A stretch of DNA of 64,000 nt from Silene latifolia (Eukaryota; Streptophyta; Magnoliopsida; Caryophyllales; Caryophyllaceae). Of the stretch, positions 1-12,118 are shown in pieces (the stretch's first letter is position 1; each line of letters starts with the position of its first letter). The notes under the pieces are model-generated. The model was not told where the DNA came from and did not search any database. It worked only from the letters and a program-made list of their open reading frames with translations. The stretch is from the NCBI RefSeq assembly GCF_048544455.1, contig NC_133532.1, forward strand, positions 88,987,156-89,051,155. The letters run 5' to 3'. Position numbers and translations under genes: made by a program.

Positions 1-1
1 A

Positions 2-772
2 TTAGCCGCCGAGGGTGACGACAAGCTTCGTTACCTTACCGAGGCCTCTCCACCCGAACCCTCCACTAGGTCCACCGCGGCCACTAGGGAAGCCTATGAG
101 GCTTACCAAAAGGAGTCCGCCGCAATGAAAAATGTATTAATATTTGCGATGGAGGCGGAACTCCAAAGGAGAGCCTTCAAAATGGGCAATGCTAATGAGA
201 TTTACTCCAAACTTGTGACCATGTTTTCACAAACTCCGCGGATCGTCCAATATGAGGCGGCCGCGGCATTCTTTGATCTCGACTTCAAAGAGGGCCAAAA
301 GGTTAGCCCTCATGTGCTCAAACTCATGGAGCTTGTCGAGACCTTGAAGATTCAAAAGGTTGAAATCCCCAAAGAACTCATCGTAGATAGGATTCTACAC
401 TCCTTGTCTAAGGTCAAGGCATATGTGCAATTCCGGGTGAATTTCAATATGCAAGACAAGGATGTGTCTCTTGAAGAGTTGCACAAGTTACTTGTGCAAG
501 CCGAGAGGGACATGGGGTTAAATGTGAACCCTCCCAAGGATGTGCTTAACATAAGCACAAAGAGTAAGGGGAAGTTCAAGAAGAGTGGAAGAAAGAGTAA
601 AAAGCAAGCTCCCACATTCACCAAAGCTAAGTCTTGTGAAGCTAGCACATCCAAAGTCAAGAAGGGTCCTCTTGATAAATGCCATTATTGTAATGGCATG
701 GGTCATTGGAAAAGAAATTGTTCCAAATACCTTGGTGATATCAAAGCTGGAAAGATCACTCCAAAGAGGTAA
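2..772 (+). CDS. Ty1/copia Gag, 5' end outside window
   Basis: This is the C-terminal part of a copia-type Gag, the nucleocapsid protein that packages element RNA. The frame is open from base 2, upstream of the first ATG at 125, so the gene starts left of the window. A helical UBN2-type Gag core is followed by a Lys/Ser-rich linker. Near residue 187 (counted from the ATG at 125) is one CCHC zinc knuckle, CHYCNGMGHWKRNC, spaced CX2CX4HX4C. The frame ends at TAA 770-772 and no protease, integrase or reverse transcriptase follows, so this copy is gag-only on the visible side. The frame has no internal stop in 256 codons, which suggests a young or constrained copy. The lineage within copia is not assigned. 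Confidence 0.85.
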   Translation, partial: LAAEGDDKLRYLTEASPPEPSTRSTAATREAYEAYQKESAAMKNVLIFAMEAELQRRAFKMGNANEIYSKLVTMFSQTPRIVQYEAAAAFFDLDFKEGQKVSPHVLKLMELVETLKIQKVEIPKELIVDRILHSLSKVKAYVQFRVNFNMQDKDVSLEELHKLLVQAERDMGLNVNPPKDVLNISTKSKGKFKKSGRKSKKQAPTFTKAKSCEASTSKVKKGPLDKCHYCNGMGHWKRNCSKYLGDIKAGKITPKR

Positions 773-3700
773 ATGACTAACCTTCTTTTATGTTTCTAAA
801 TTCAACTATGGTATTATGATGCAAAGTTGTGATAATGTATCTCCCTTTTTATTGTAAATAGGGCCTCCACCAAGCAAAGACAAGGGAAAAGAAAAACAAG
901 CATGAGAAACCATGGAGAAGCTAAGGATAGCTTTTATGGAGCTTTGTTTTTCATTGTCTTATTTTAAGTAATGTTTTGGATTTTAGAACTTTAAGTTTCC
1001 GTGTTCGACATGGAAAGGTATTTTGGATAATGGTTTGTATTTTGGATGATGGTGACTTGGTTTGCAACCCAAGTCACCCGTTTTATCATTTATCCTTTTA
1101 ATGTTCTAAATTTCATCTTTAAAATGCTTGCGTTTTGAAACATAAGATTATTCACTTAAAGTGATCTAATAGACAAATATAATGACCGGTTTCATTATAT
1201 GTCCACATGCTTAAGGCTTGTGTATGATCATTTATGAAGCGATTTTGAGTCTATGAACTCTCTTAAAGGAATGTCAATCACCAAGAACTCATATGAAATC
1301 AATAACTATTAGTCTATCTATGAGATAGTTCTCCTTATACTTCAACATCATTAATTTGTGTCTCATATGCTATCTTTGAATATATAGTGTATTTATTCCA
1401 AAGATAGAGTGGGAGAAAAAATGAGGACACAACACACAAGGCAAGATAAAATTGTGTACTTGTGTATATGAAGATCTACGCAAGAGAGAATGATTTGAAT
1501 AAAGGTATATCTATTTACATAGTATGCCGAATAGATGAGATCTATGGTCTCAAGTTAGTTCTATATGACTAAAGAGACCAAGTGTAGTAATCATAAGAGA
1601 ATTTTCTTAAGATAACTACACGAGGAGACCAAAAGAAAGTTTTGGAAGAAAAATGACTAATGTAAAGTTTTAACGAGTTTTTGACTAAGTTTATGAAGCA
1701 TTTGACCAATAGTTTCAATCATGAGTTTTACTTAAGAGCCTAAATGAATCATAGTAACATACTAGTTATGATCAAAATCAAGTTGCAAAAAAAAATTGAT
1801 ATTGTGATATTTTCTATAGCCAACGTTTTAACCATACAAATGTCATTGATTAACCTCCCTATGAAATGGTTAAATCTCCTTCCAAAGGGGTATTTGCGAG
1901 AGACGTATTCTAAATATTATTTGTATTTAAATAATGACATTGCTACACATCATTATGATATGAGTGTGTTAGAGATTTAAAATCTCTTTCCGTAAGGTTG
2001 AGATAAGACCACTTCAAAATAGGCATTTTGAAAGGATATGATGGGACATATATGGTTTTATCCTAGTAACTTGGCAAGGCAATTTATATTTATATTCTTG
2101 ACAAATTTCGATTGAGAAGTCAATTTCGAAATATGTTGAATTGAGTGGGAGTTAGGATATTCTCATGTGAAGACATGGAATTTAGTGGGAGCTATCATCC
2201 TTGAATGTATAAAACCCATTACTCATTAAAGAATGACGAGCTAATACCTTCTTTCATAAAGAAGCTTTTGAGTTTTCAATTCTGGATGAAAATGGACTAT
2301 GATGAATCCAATTACATCAAGGGATGTTGGATTAGTATTAAGAGATACACATCATATCAACATATACATAGGTTATTCATATGAATGAAAATGGGATTAC
2401 CATTAGCAGTCATGGTAGTTCATTGAACCTAAGAACGGTTGATCTCATGATTATTAGTAACTAATGTTTCCGCCATTAGAATAATCATATACATGTCCAA
2501 TTATGAATCATATGCATAAGAGCATGATGATTGATTTGTGAGCCATAACAGAAACGTCATGGATTCTCAAGTAGAATTCGATAAGCGATTTTAGTGCTTG
2601 ACGGAATATCCCATTATGTGATAAGAGGTTGCACATTTTGTTGAAGATCCGAGCACATATAAGGATTTATGAGAATCCCAAATCTTTCAAACTTGAAAAG
2701 AGAAATGAGAAGTTTTGGAAAGATGCTTGGTTGAATAAGAGGTTATTCAAAAACAATCTTTCCTAGGTAAGCTAGGACTTGTGAGAAGTACTAAGCTAAT
2801 AATCTTGTCAACTATTACAAGATTCTACAAAACATATACCTAGTGCATTGTGTGTGGATGGAATACTTGATCGGTACAAGTTGTATTGTTCATCGCAAAT
2901 TCGTTCGTTATGAAATGATCGATAAGAAAGTTCTTTCAAGATTAAAGAACCAAAACCAAGGTCGGGAACCTTGATGTGTACTTGGTAAGATTCATGCTAT
3001 AAGAGAGAACATGAATGTGAAGGAAAATGCAAGTGTAAGAAGTTTGAACACATGGACACATGGGATGTTAAACTTCTATTGCAAATCAATGAGTGTTTAC
3101 ACTTATGATATACATCACAAGGTTGTAATATGATATTGACTACCCGAGTGTGATGTCGACATTTGTCGTTTGAGTTATTATTAACTCACTTTGTACATTG
3201 TTATATCCAAACGGGTTGTAGAGACAATTGAACCCCGTTAAAGTGAACATGGATTAACATTGTTTTTGCCCATAGTCACTTATATGAGGTGACGTCTCGA
3301 AGTGACTAGAGTGTGATGTGATTGATGGCAAGTTCAAGTGCCATAGTGTCATGTGAGATGACTAGTCGATCACATAGGCAGACTGTTAGGAACATTTTGT
3401 CGGGCCTAATGACCGCTTATAGAGTTCTGGCAAATTTATAGAGCATGGTCGTGGCGAGAGCTACTATAGTATTCAAATGAGTCGATTCTTTTGACTAAAG
3501 ACTATTCTCCTAAGATGGCACAGTTTCAGATTAACTTTGATTTGTGTTACTACGACCTTCGTAAATGGGGTCAAATGGGCATATTTTGGGTTATGATGGT
3601 TGTGGCTAGTCGAAGGGAATGAGTGCGATAGGAGTTGTCCATCCCTAGTCAGGGTTATAACAATATCTCAGGGCCACTCGAGGAGTAATGAACTGGAAAT

Positions 3701-3878
3701 GCGTGGCCACGCTCGGAAGGTATCCAGAGTGGATAAATCCGGTCAATCAGTTATTCTCCAGATCGAGGAAACCACTCTCGATATGATCACTTGCAAGTAC
3801 GACCTGAAAGACACCTTGCATTGAGTGGGAGATAGTAATAGGACAAGAGAATTGGTGACGCACACTTGTCGAGGACAA
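773..3878 (+). other. copia internal non-coding region
   Basis: About 3.1 kb between gag and the 3' LTR with no credible ORF and no integrase or reverse transcriptase motif that I could see in any frame. It is AT-rich. The purine motif GTGGGAG recurs near 1408, 2143, 2178, 3826 and 3879; the last copy abuts the LTR and is the polypurine tract. It could be ancient decayed pol or a structural non-coding leader of a non-autonomous element. Confidence 0.6.
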
Positions 3879-3887
3879 GTGGGAGAT
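3879..3887 (+). other. polypurine tract of copia element
   Basis: GTGGGAGAT lies directly before the TGTTGGAATATG start of the 3' LTR. This is the usual place and composition for the plus-strand primer of a copia element, and it sets the element on the plus strand. Confidence 0.7.
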
Positions 3888-5168
3888 TGTTGGAATATGT
3901 GTCCTCCGACAATAATGCGATCACGACTGTTGATCATGATGATCACATGTTTAAGTCTCATTAAAATGAATACAATTGGGAAGTAATATTGTTACTGTCA
4001 ACTGGTCAACATATATCGGTAATGATTGGCTGACTAGAGTTTGACATTACTGTCGTGTGACGGTGGTGATCAGTTGACCCCCTAGGCCATACCTAAAGGG
4101 CAACACTCTTAATTGATTATTTAATTAATCGTATAATGTTACGAGTTAATTAAATTACTTGAAAATTGACGGACAATTTTGGAAGTAAAATTTACGTATC
4201 ATATTGAAATGTGATTAAATAAGATACGGTCTGAGTAATTGAGTCGTATCATTACTCGGATGAAATAATTGTTTAAAGAAACAATCGGAATTGAATGAAT
4301 TATTATAAATACAATCTGTTGTGATTTATAAATTGGTAAAATATTTTTGGCACAAGTGATTATGATATTACTAAGTCAATTTTTGTATGTGACGTATTTT
4401 ATTAATACGTTGATTTTTAATATGTTGAAAATACATAACAAATATATGTGACATGTGACATGTAACATATAGACAATTGACAAAAATAATATGGGATCCA
4501 TATTATGTAAAGTGCCGAAAATTGGAGGAGTTTTAGCTACATATTGTGTTTATTTTATTATTAGTAAACATAATGATTGCTAAAAAGAATAGGCTTGCAA
4601 GCCTAGTGTGCATTGTTAAGACAAACAAGGGCATGCATTGGGTGGGTGTTCTTCCCTCCTCTTCTCCTCCTACCCGGTTTTCCAAGAGGGCAAGGCAAGG
4701 GTTTGTCTTATATTTTTCTACATACACTACTTGATTAGAGTAGTAAAAATCATTCTATTATTCCATCATCCAAAATATAAGTTCTAGAGAGAATAAAAAT
4801 CCTCTCTTCCTCTCTCATAAAAACCGAAATATATAAGAGTTTTATATTTATTTTTGGTTCAATTTTCTACCTTGATTAATATTATACTAGTATTGTAATA
4901 TTAATTAAAATTAAGAGGAGCCTTGGGTATAAAGCTTGGGGAGAGATCTTACACTTAGATCTTGTTCATCCATAAAGGAAAAGCTCAAGAACAAGAGAGA
5001 AAGGTGATCTCTCTTGTGCCCGAATAGCCGAAATCCACTATGTAAGGACATGATTTCTCCTCTATTTATATTATTGTTTGCATGCATAAAATCCGTTTTA
5101 ATTTTATGACAAATTCTTTAAGACATATATGAGTATGTTAGTATGTATATGAATCTACATTTCCTTCA
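3888..5168 (+). repeat. 3' LTR of copia element
   Basis: The segment begins TGTTGGAATATG and ends TTCCTTCA, giving the TG...CA termini of an LTR about 1281 bp long. The start is fixed by the adjacent polypurine tract. The end is the best CA before unrelated sequence starts and is less certain. The partner 5' LTR would lie left of the window, so neither LTR divergence nor the target duplication (predicted CTAGC on this side) can be checked. Confidence 0.65.
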
Positions 5169-6510
5169 CTAGCCCATAGCTCACCATATTCCTATGAATA
5201 GGCCCATTGTTAGTACTCGAAAGATTAATAATGTGTGTCGGCCCATGACATGATTACGAATATTAAGTAAGTCATTTGTATGGCATTTAAATTCTCCATG
5301 CGAGAAATGAAGAGCAATTCGTTTGATCGTGATTGGGTCATATGTTAATAATAAGGATTTACAACTTGTACGGAGGCCAAAGTAATTGGACTTGACACCC
5401 ACTTTTAGTCACATATACATGCTTAGTCATAAGTAGACCAAAATACTACTCTGTAATAAGAAATAATCATTGAAGATAAACTTGCAATCATATTCCTAGA
5501 CTAGAAAGGAAGACAGGGCAATATACGAAGTAGGAAACTATGCATTTGGTAAGACCAAGAATCCAAGGAAGAAGGAAAGTCTATCTGATCGGACAATACG
5601 CATGAACCCAAAGACAAATTCTTCAGGTGGTGCACAACTACTACGTTCACATTTCTAGCAAAAACCAAGTGGATACTCTAACTTTTGACACAAGGTTACA
5701 AATCTCCCTAAATTCCAAAGTCTAACTACTATAAATATATACCATGATACCTTTCACTGAGGAGGAGGAGGAAAGGAATTCGGCGCACACACAAGTCGAT
5801 CCAAATCACAAATTCCATACACTCATACAAATTACCGGCTCAAATATACTATCCCAGTTTCAAATCAAACCATACAAATAAATCATGTCAGTTTTCGTAT
5901 AAACGCATAAGAGCCAATAATTTACGACAAAGTCGAAATTTATTAATCGTCAACATCCACATAGGCCTGAGGGTACCAATATCAAATAAGCTTTCTTTAC
6001 TTTCTCCTTTTATTTAATTCTTTTATTTTGTCTTTTTTTGTTTTCTCTATTTTATTGTATTAACTAACCTATTAATTTGTCTTGTAAATAATGGTATAAT
6101 GTTTGTTACTAACTTTCTTTTCTCTGTCTTTTTATCGTCAAATATATAATATTACAAATAAATAGTAGAGGCCGTCAGTTTGATGGGCGGTTCGGGTGCC
6201 TAACACCTTCCCTGACCGTAGCTTTACCCCCGAATCCACAATCTTTGGTTCAGACCGGAGTGACGGATCAGTTCCCATTCCAGGGATCAAAATGAGTCTT
6301 TTGCGTTAAAATTGTTTTTGTAAGATTTTTTTATAAAACCTACTTGCCACTCATATTCATTTATTTTTAAAAGGAGATTTTTTTAGGGATCTCACATATA
6401 GTAACACTGTTACTGTCACTAACTATTTCTTATAGTAACAGTTTGACGAGACCGGTGTTACAGTAACATATTGTGGAAAAATTAATTAGTAACTTTTTAA
6501 TTTCTGATTG
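5169..6510. other. intergenic DNA with Ogre 5'-UTR-like patch
   Basis: No supportable gene. At 6194-6212 the minus strand carries GGGAAGGTGTTAGGCACCC, a motif I associate with the 5' leader of Ogre-type Ty3/gypsy elements, so 6170-6300 is probably an old Ogre leader fragment. At 6378-6475 there are several AGTAAC/GTTACT inverted copies. The rest is AT-rich DNA I do not recognise. Confidence 0.45.
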
Positions 6511-7780
6511 TGGACATGGGCCACCCGCGCCGCCAATTTATTGTGGAAAAATTGGAAGCCGTTCGAATACTTCGCGTCATGTCAAGACACAAAGTAATGA
6601 CATAAACTCTAAGAACTCGTTACCCTTAGCATTGCATGTCTAGAATTACTCTCGAAGATGCCAATGGAACGGACGTCCAGAGATAACTGGAGTAAGGAGT
6701 GAGGGTACGTATTAGGAAGCTCTTTAATTCGAACACCTAATCCCGCCCGCCTCGATAGCGGCCTCTACTAATGATTAGGAAAATTGTTCATATTTGATAT
6801 GTTGTCGATGTAATGCATGCATTGCAACAAACATAGATTAATCCTAGCATGTGAAATTGGACTATGTCGGTGAACACGTGTTTTTAGCAAACAATTTGGG
6901 TCGAAGTTGGATATTAGATTCATTACATATCAAAACCATACAATTAAATCATACATAAATAAATAATAAGGGAATTACAATAATTAAAATTACAAATATT
7001 AAAAGGTTTATTTGATCTACGTCAAAAGCACGCATGAAGACGGGATTTCAAACAAGAAAATAAAAGAAAAAGAAAATTAGAATTAAGATATGAAAATACG
7101 TCATATTAGAGGTGATATTGCAAATAATAGTCGATTTAAACTGTAATTAGAAGCTACGTCAAAGCGAGAAAGAGTTCAGAGACAGAAGTCAGCCAAGAAT
7201 AGGTGCAGCATCTGCTGTGCGTCTGTTCTAGAGCTGGGCTCTGGCTGTCAAGTCAGAACCACAACATTGTTATCTTTCATTGGTAAATTTAGGATCGATT
7301 ATCGATAGTAGACTCAAGTTGAAGTGCTTTAATTGATTACATGCATCTGGGCAAGTCATAAACGAATAGGAAAACGAGAAATTATAGCGGTTTACATGGT
7401 TACGAGTAACTCGTGTCGCAAATACAAAAGAACAAACTTAAGGTTAAATTAAGACAGAATAAGAAAAATAAAACTCGAAAGAAAGGCTATATATCAATTT
7501 AGGATTCCAGAACCTCGACATGAACAAGTCGAAACCCCGAAGAATCGATTTGAATTAAAACGGCGAAAACCCACAAGTATTGAACTACTTGGGATTAAGG
7601 ACGAATTAAACGTTAAAATAAAAAAGAAATTGTTAAAAACATGATTTATATACTGAAACAAACAAAAGGAAAAAAGAAAGATGAAAGAAATAAGAAAAAG
7701 AGAAACTTGCAGGACGTCGAGGAAGAAGAAGAAGAGCAGGAGCAGCAAGCAGCCCCTGGAAGAGGCACAGCAAAGCTGCG
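6511..7780 (-). repeat. Ogre-A 3' LTR, partly deleted
   Basis: This aligns with 19077-19826, for example in the stretches around the AATTTATTGTGG and CCCGCCCGCCTCGATAG motifs. It lacks about 145 bp that the right copy has after GCGCCGC. From 7119 to about 7780 no partner sequence is visible in the right copy. I treat this part as the rest of the LTR, truncated where it meets the protease fragment; the exact join near 7780 is approximate. Confidence 0.6.
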
Positions 7781-7784
7781 ATCC

Positions 7785-9893
7785 TTCGAAGAGCCATCAT
7801 CCACCAAAGTCATTGGTACGTTTTTCTTCAAGCATGTGACTGTGATGTATAGAGCGAGGTTATGAGTGACGCCAAAGGGAGGCAAGTCCTCATCTGAGAA
7901 AGTAACTGGGTCACTTAGCTTGACTGAGTCTTGGAAGACTAGGTTGATGACTTCATCGGGTGTAGAGTCATGTGCTACGTTCAATGTAGCCAATGCTTGC
8001 AGTAAAGCCTGACGATGAGGAAATAAACTTGTAACTAGTTGCCAAACTGAAAGATCAGCCTTTGTCTTTTGAAGTTGCTTCAATAAATGGTCAGGAGATG
8101 TATCGTCGCCATCGTTTGGTGTGATGACAATGGTGTTAGTAGCAATTGGACCACTCGTTTGTCCTTGAGTGACATTTTGATATGGACGTCCCGAGCGAGT
8201 AAGGTGGTCTACATCTATATCTTTACCAGTCAAGACTAGAGGATATTCTTTGAGGTAAACATCTTCATCGTTATCCGCCCATATTCCATTGACGATACTG
8301 AGTTCTCTTAAGCTCATGATTTCAGCTTCTAAGCTGATTATTTTCTCGACTAGATTATCGGTTACTGCGATCACTTCTTGCATTGTGGATCCTTGAGATA
8401 AATCGGAACCACTAGCCTGTCTCCCCTAGGTATAGTGCTTGGATTGCGTAGGGATGCCACTATAGCTTCTAGCTCTGAGACTTGACTACTTACGCCCTTT
8501 GCCCATGCGACAAAATAAGCGATAGTAGGGGAGATGGTGGAATAACTCTCCTCATCTTCTAGTGCATTGATCTCATCTTCAGCTGGAGAAATGAGGTGCG
8601 AACAATCCAAGGTGGATTCCTCGTCTGTGATCATCAGAATTCCAAGAGTATTCTGGGTATTGTTAGGTTTGCTTACGAGAGGTATAAGCAAGCGCCCATC
8701 TTCAATCATATCCTGAATGGCATGCTTCAATTTGAAGCAATTTTCTATATCATGCCCTTTGCCTCTATGGTAGTCGCAGTAGGCATTCTCATCCCAGAAT
8801 CTAAACTTCTTCTCTGGGTCAGGTGTAGGTCCTATGGGTTGGAGTTTGCCTTATTTCATCAATCTATTCAGAGCATTGGAGTACGAGTCACCAACGTTTG
8901 TGAACTTCCTTTGCGGGTTAGTCTTCTTAGTAGATGATTCGACAAGGTAGACCTCGTCGGTCTTGCTAGTGGAGCCATAAGAAAGACTCGTTGTACCTTG
9001 ATATCCGCGACCTATCATTTTGGACAAGAGTCCTTTACGGATGTCGTCTTCAATTCTTGTTCCTAACACAGTTAAGTCCTTGAAAGACTTTATGTTTTGG
9101 TACCTTAGATGGTTCGCGTAAATTGGCCTTAATTTTCCACGAACTTTTCAACAAGAGTGGCTTCGTCTAGGCGTTCAACGAGTTGCGTGCTAGTCTTTCT
9201 CCACCTACTTAGGAAGTCGGTGAAACCTTCTTTCTCATTTTGGGTAAGAACCTCTAGAGTGCGCATATTGACTTGAATTTCAGCATTATCTGCGTACTGT
9301 TTGGTGAACTCAATTGCAGCATCGTCCCAAGTAGCAATTTTCTTGTGATCGAAGGAGTAGAACCATTGCTTAGGAATAGTGTCGAGAGATGAAGGAAAGA
9401 TCCTTAAGAACATCTCTGGCTTAATGCCTTTGATAGACATATAATCTTTGAATACACAAATATGGTTCAAAGGGTTTTCATGCCCCTTAAACTTCGGGAT
9501 GTCAATCATGTTGAAGTTAGTTGGCAGTTAAGCATTTACTGCCTCATATTTGCGGCTGTTTTCCCTATAGATATCATCTCCCTCGAGATACATTAGTTGT
9601 TCCTCCAAATACTGGAGTCGCTTTTCAGCTTTAGTAGGACCTGGTGGAAATTTGGCTTCTGGTTGTCCAACAAAGGGTGGAAGATTATCATGTATGATCT
9701 TGTCGGTAATGGGATCCTCTGCAGGAGGAAGTCTAGCTTCTACTATGACAATACGGCCTTCGATGGCGTTAAGGCGAGCATAGGCTTGGTCTTAGCTTGC
9801 CTGGAGACGAAGGAGTGCAGCTAGGATTTGATCATTACCATTTGCGGGTTGTTCGGATCGACCATTAACGCTTCCTTGACTAGTTCCCACCAT
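7785..9893 (-). pseudogene. Ogre-A gag and protease start
   Basis: Ogre-type Gag, which forms the element particle. Reading starts at the ATG at 9893. The capsid-like core (9509-9129) contains the motif YADNAEIQ. The C-terminal part (8800-8600) has an unusual zinc-binding-like CDYHRGKGHDIENC segment. The protease begins with the active-site motif DDGSS at 7801-7787, where related elements usually have DNGSS. The frame is broken by stops near 9790, 9530 and 8850 and by shifts near 9120 and 8380. Sequence after DDGSS is unrelated low-complexity DNA, so the rest of the protease and all of pol have been deleted. Not functional as it stands. Confidence 0.8.
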
Positions 9894-10571
9894 TTTGGAC
9901 TGAGGATAAGAGATCGACGACGAATTAAAACACGATCGACCATTTTCGCACATTTACTCAAAAAAAGACTTGACTCGTGAAGTGGGTGTGTGCCACTGTG
10001 TCAAGTGAGATTTGAAAATGATAAATTTTGAAATGTTTGTCCTAGACAACTGTGGTGTAGTTGTAGGAGTGTTGACTCAAAGTAAGTTTTGAAATGGGTT
10101 TGAGGCCCGAAGTTTGACTCGACATTTGGACAAAGTTTCGGCTCATTTTGCGCTTCTTTTAGGCCATCTTTCGAAAATGTTTACATTTTGAAATGGATTT
10201 TATTTTACAAAATTTCGTCATGGTTTTGTTTGCAAATGGTGATCACGTATATGATACAAACATACATATAGGCATTATAACGGTATGCTAAGTGCATTTA
10301 CAGGATTTTGGCTTAAAAAGGTGGGTTGCCATACCAAGTAATCAAACCCTGCTCTGTGGAGAGGTCCGTGCCAAACATGAGTAAGGTCGGTTCCTAGTGC
10401 ATTTCCTCGAGTAGTGAAAGCTCTTGATATAAACATGAGTATGTACCACAGTATGGTTGACGTCAATCGCTATCCATCTTTAGGCCCAAATAGGAATTTG
10501 GACCGTCCGGACGGGACGATTGGTCGAATGGGTTGGGTTAAGCCTTGGAAGGCTGGCTAAAATGACCTAAG
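9894..10571 (-). other. Ogre-A leader (5' UTR), downstream half
   Basis: Non-coding DNA between the gag ATG and the Athila insertion. It continues at 18968-19053 on the other side of that insertion. It contains a string of tracts rich in TTTTGAAATG-like words. No ORF is supported; the short frame at 10275-10466 has no family resemblance. Confidence 0.6.
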
Positions 10572-10576
10572 AAGGT
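10572..10576. repeat. target-site duplication AAGGT (left)
   Basis: AAGGT directly precedes the left LTR and is matched exactly by AAGGT at 18963-18967 after the right LTR. This is the 5-bp duplication expected for a Ty3/gypsy integrase. Confidence 0.9.
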
Positions 10577-12079
10577 TGATACCGTCGTTTAGTATCAAAA
10601 ATAATATTTATAACCTAAATACTACTAACAGAAGCTAGTGGCAGTCAAGGTCGAACCACAAGGAGGTGATGCAATTAATAGTTGTTCTATTTAAGTCGAA
10701 AGGTAACGGTGTGTGGGGGTTTGATTTGAATTGGTCTATAGCTAAAGGCAATAAAAGACAGTAAACTAAATAAACGGATGAAATCAAATATTAAAAGGGT
10801 GCTAAGATGGTCGGTTCACTATAGTTTCGGCGGCAGTATACTAGGTAGGTCTAAAACAAACACGTGAGACTGGAAAATAAGAAGTCCTCTCGGTCCATTC
10901 TTACAGGTAGCATCTTTCGATCTCGCTACAGGTCCCTAATATCACTAAAACTAACTTTCGTCCTGAAAAGTGACTAAAAAGGCTGAATTAACTCATCTCT
11001 CGACCTTATTAATTTAGTCGTCTTAATTAGGTAGGCTATCTCCCTTCCCTATCTTTCGATCTTTATTGGGCCGGTCAATTCCTAGGCATTCAACTAGTCG
11101 CGTGCACTCGATTCGTCGAACATGGCAATTAAATTAATTAAAACGAAACAAAACCTCACGTGGCCAGTCGATCGACCGGGGTAGGTGGTCAATCGACTGT
11201 GGCGCGATCTACGTCTACTGTTCTAATGCCGCCTAACCTACATATTCCCTACATCCTAGCACAGGGTATTTAGCTACTCATGACTATGACGAAGACAACA
11301 ATAAGATTAAGAATTAATACTACTGAATTCATGCTTGAAATAATTAAACAAAAATGATAATTTCGGCTTCGGGAAACCAACTAGCAATTCTATACAACGA
11401 ACACAGTAGAGTAAACTGAAATAAGAGCAGAAGAATACCGAATGGAAGAATTGCAGAATAAAGATCAAAAACCGAATGCAGAAGCAAATTGTATTCAAAC
11501 AATATTGAGAACCCTAATTATTTTCTAAAACTGAATGAAAACTGGATAAAATCTAGATGAAAAATCGATAGCTATTCTGAAAACTAAAGCTATGTTATAT
11601 AGGAATACAACGTAGTTCTTATTCCAAAACCTAAAAAACAATGGGCTTCTAATTTCTCGATCTTCTTATTCACGTCAGAATTAGCGGCTTGGTCGATCGA
11701 CCATGAAAGGCGATGATCGATCGCTTCTTCGCTAAACAAAGAGCTCTTTGGAACTCGTGGGTTGGTCGATCGACTAAGGGCAGCGGTCGATCGACTGAAG
11801 TAGCTGATACTTGACTTCTAAATTCTCGTGTATTTGTCTTCCAGGCCTCGAAATGCGCACCAAGCTCGTTCCTTGAGTAAATACTTCACGTCAAATGAAA
11901 TGCAAGGTACCCGGGGACGGATTTAGCTTGATTTCTACTCATTTCCGCATAGATCTGCAATATTACATAAAAATACGAAAGTAGACGAAATGGGGCAGAT
12001 AGTAGCATAAAACTACACAATTGAGCTCTGAAATGCGTGTGAAATGAGGTGTAAAACATCATATAAATGACACGCATCA
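10577..12079 (-). repeat. Athila-like 3' LTR
   Basis: On the minus strand it starts TGATGCGTGTCA and ends AAACGACGGTATCA. It is near-identical to 17484-18962. The main difference is an extra stretch near 11705-11745 that the right copy lacks. It contains paired GTCGATCGAC palindromes at 11167/11188 (second copy with one change) and 11765/11786, and a looser pair at 11692/11716. Confidence 0.92.
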
Positions 12080-12081
12080 AA

Positions 12082-12118
12082 CTTCCCCAAACCAAACCCT
12101 TGCTTGTCCCCAAGCAAG
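12082..12118 (-). promoter_or_regulatory. polypurine tract with adjacent hairpin
   Basis: On the minus strand GGTTTGGGGAAG ends two bases before the 3' LTR and is the plus-strand primer. Next to it, 12099-12118 is a perfect 8-bp inverted repeat, CTTGCTTG/CAAGCAAG, around a 4-base loop. Its position fits a structure in the RNA that presents the primer tract; the role is inferred. Confidence 0.7.

Noticed and set aside
3600..3824. 74-codon frame before the copia LTR
   Set aside because: It lies in the non-coding region next to the polypurine tract and matches no copia protein that I can recognise.
4533..4734. Two overlapping frames on both strands in the copia LTR
   Set aside because: Both lie inside the 3' LTR, have no family resemblance, and mirror each other because the stretch happens to lack stops.
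11307..11498. 63-codon minus-strand frame, nearly identical at 18213-18404
   Set aside because: Both copies lie at the same place in the two Athila-like LTRs. The identity reflects LTR duplication, not a conserved small protein.
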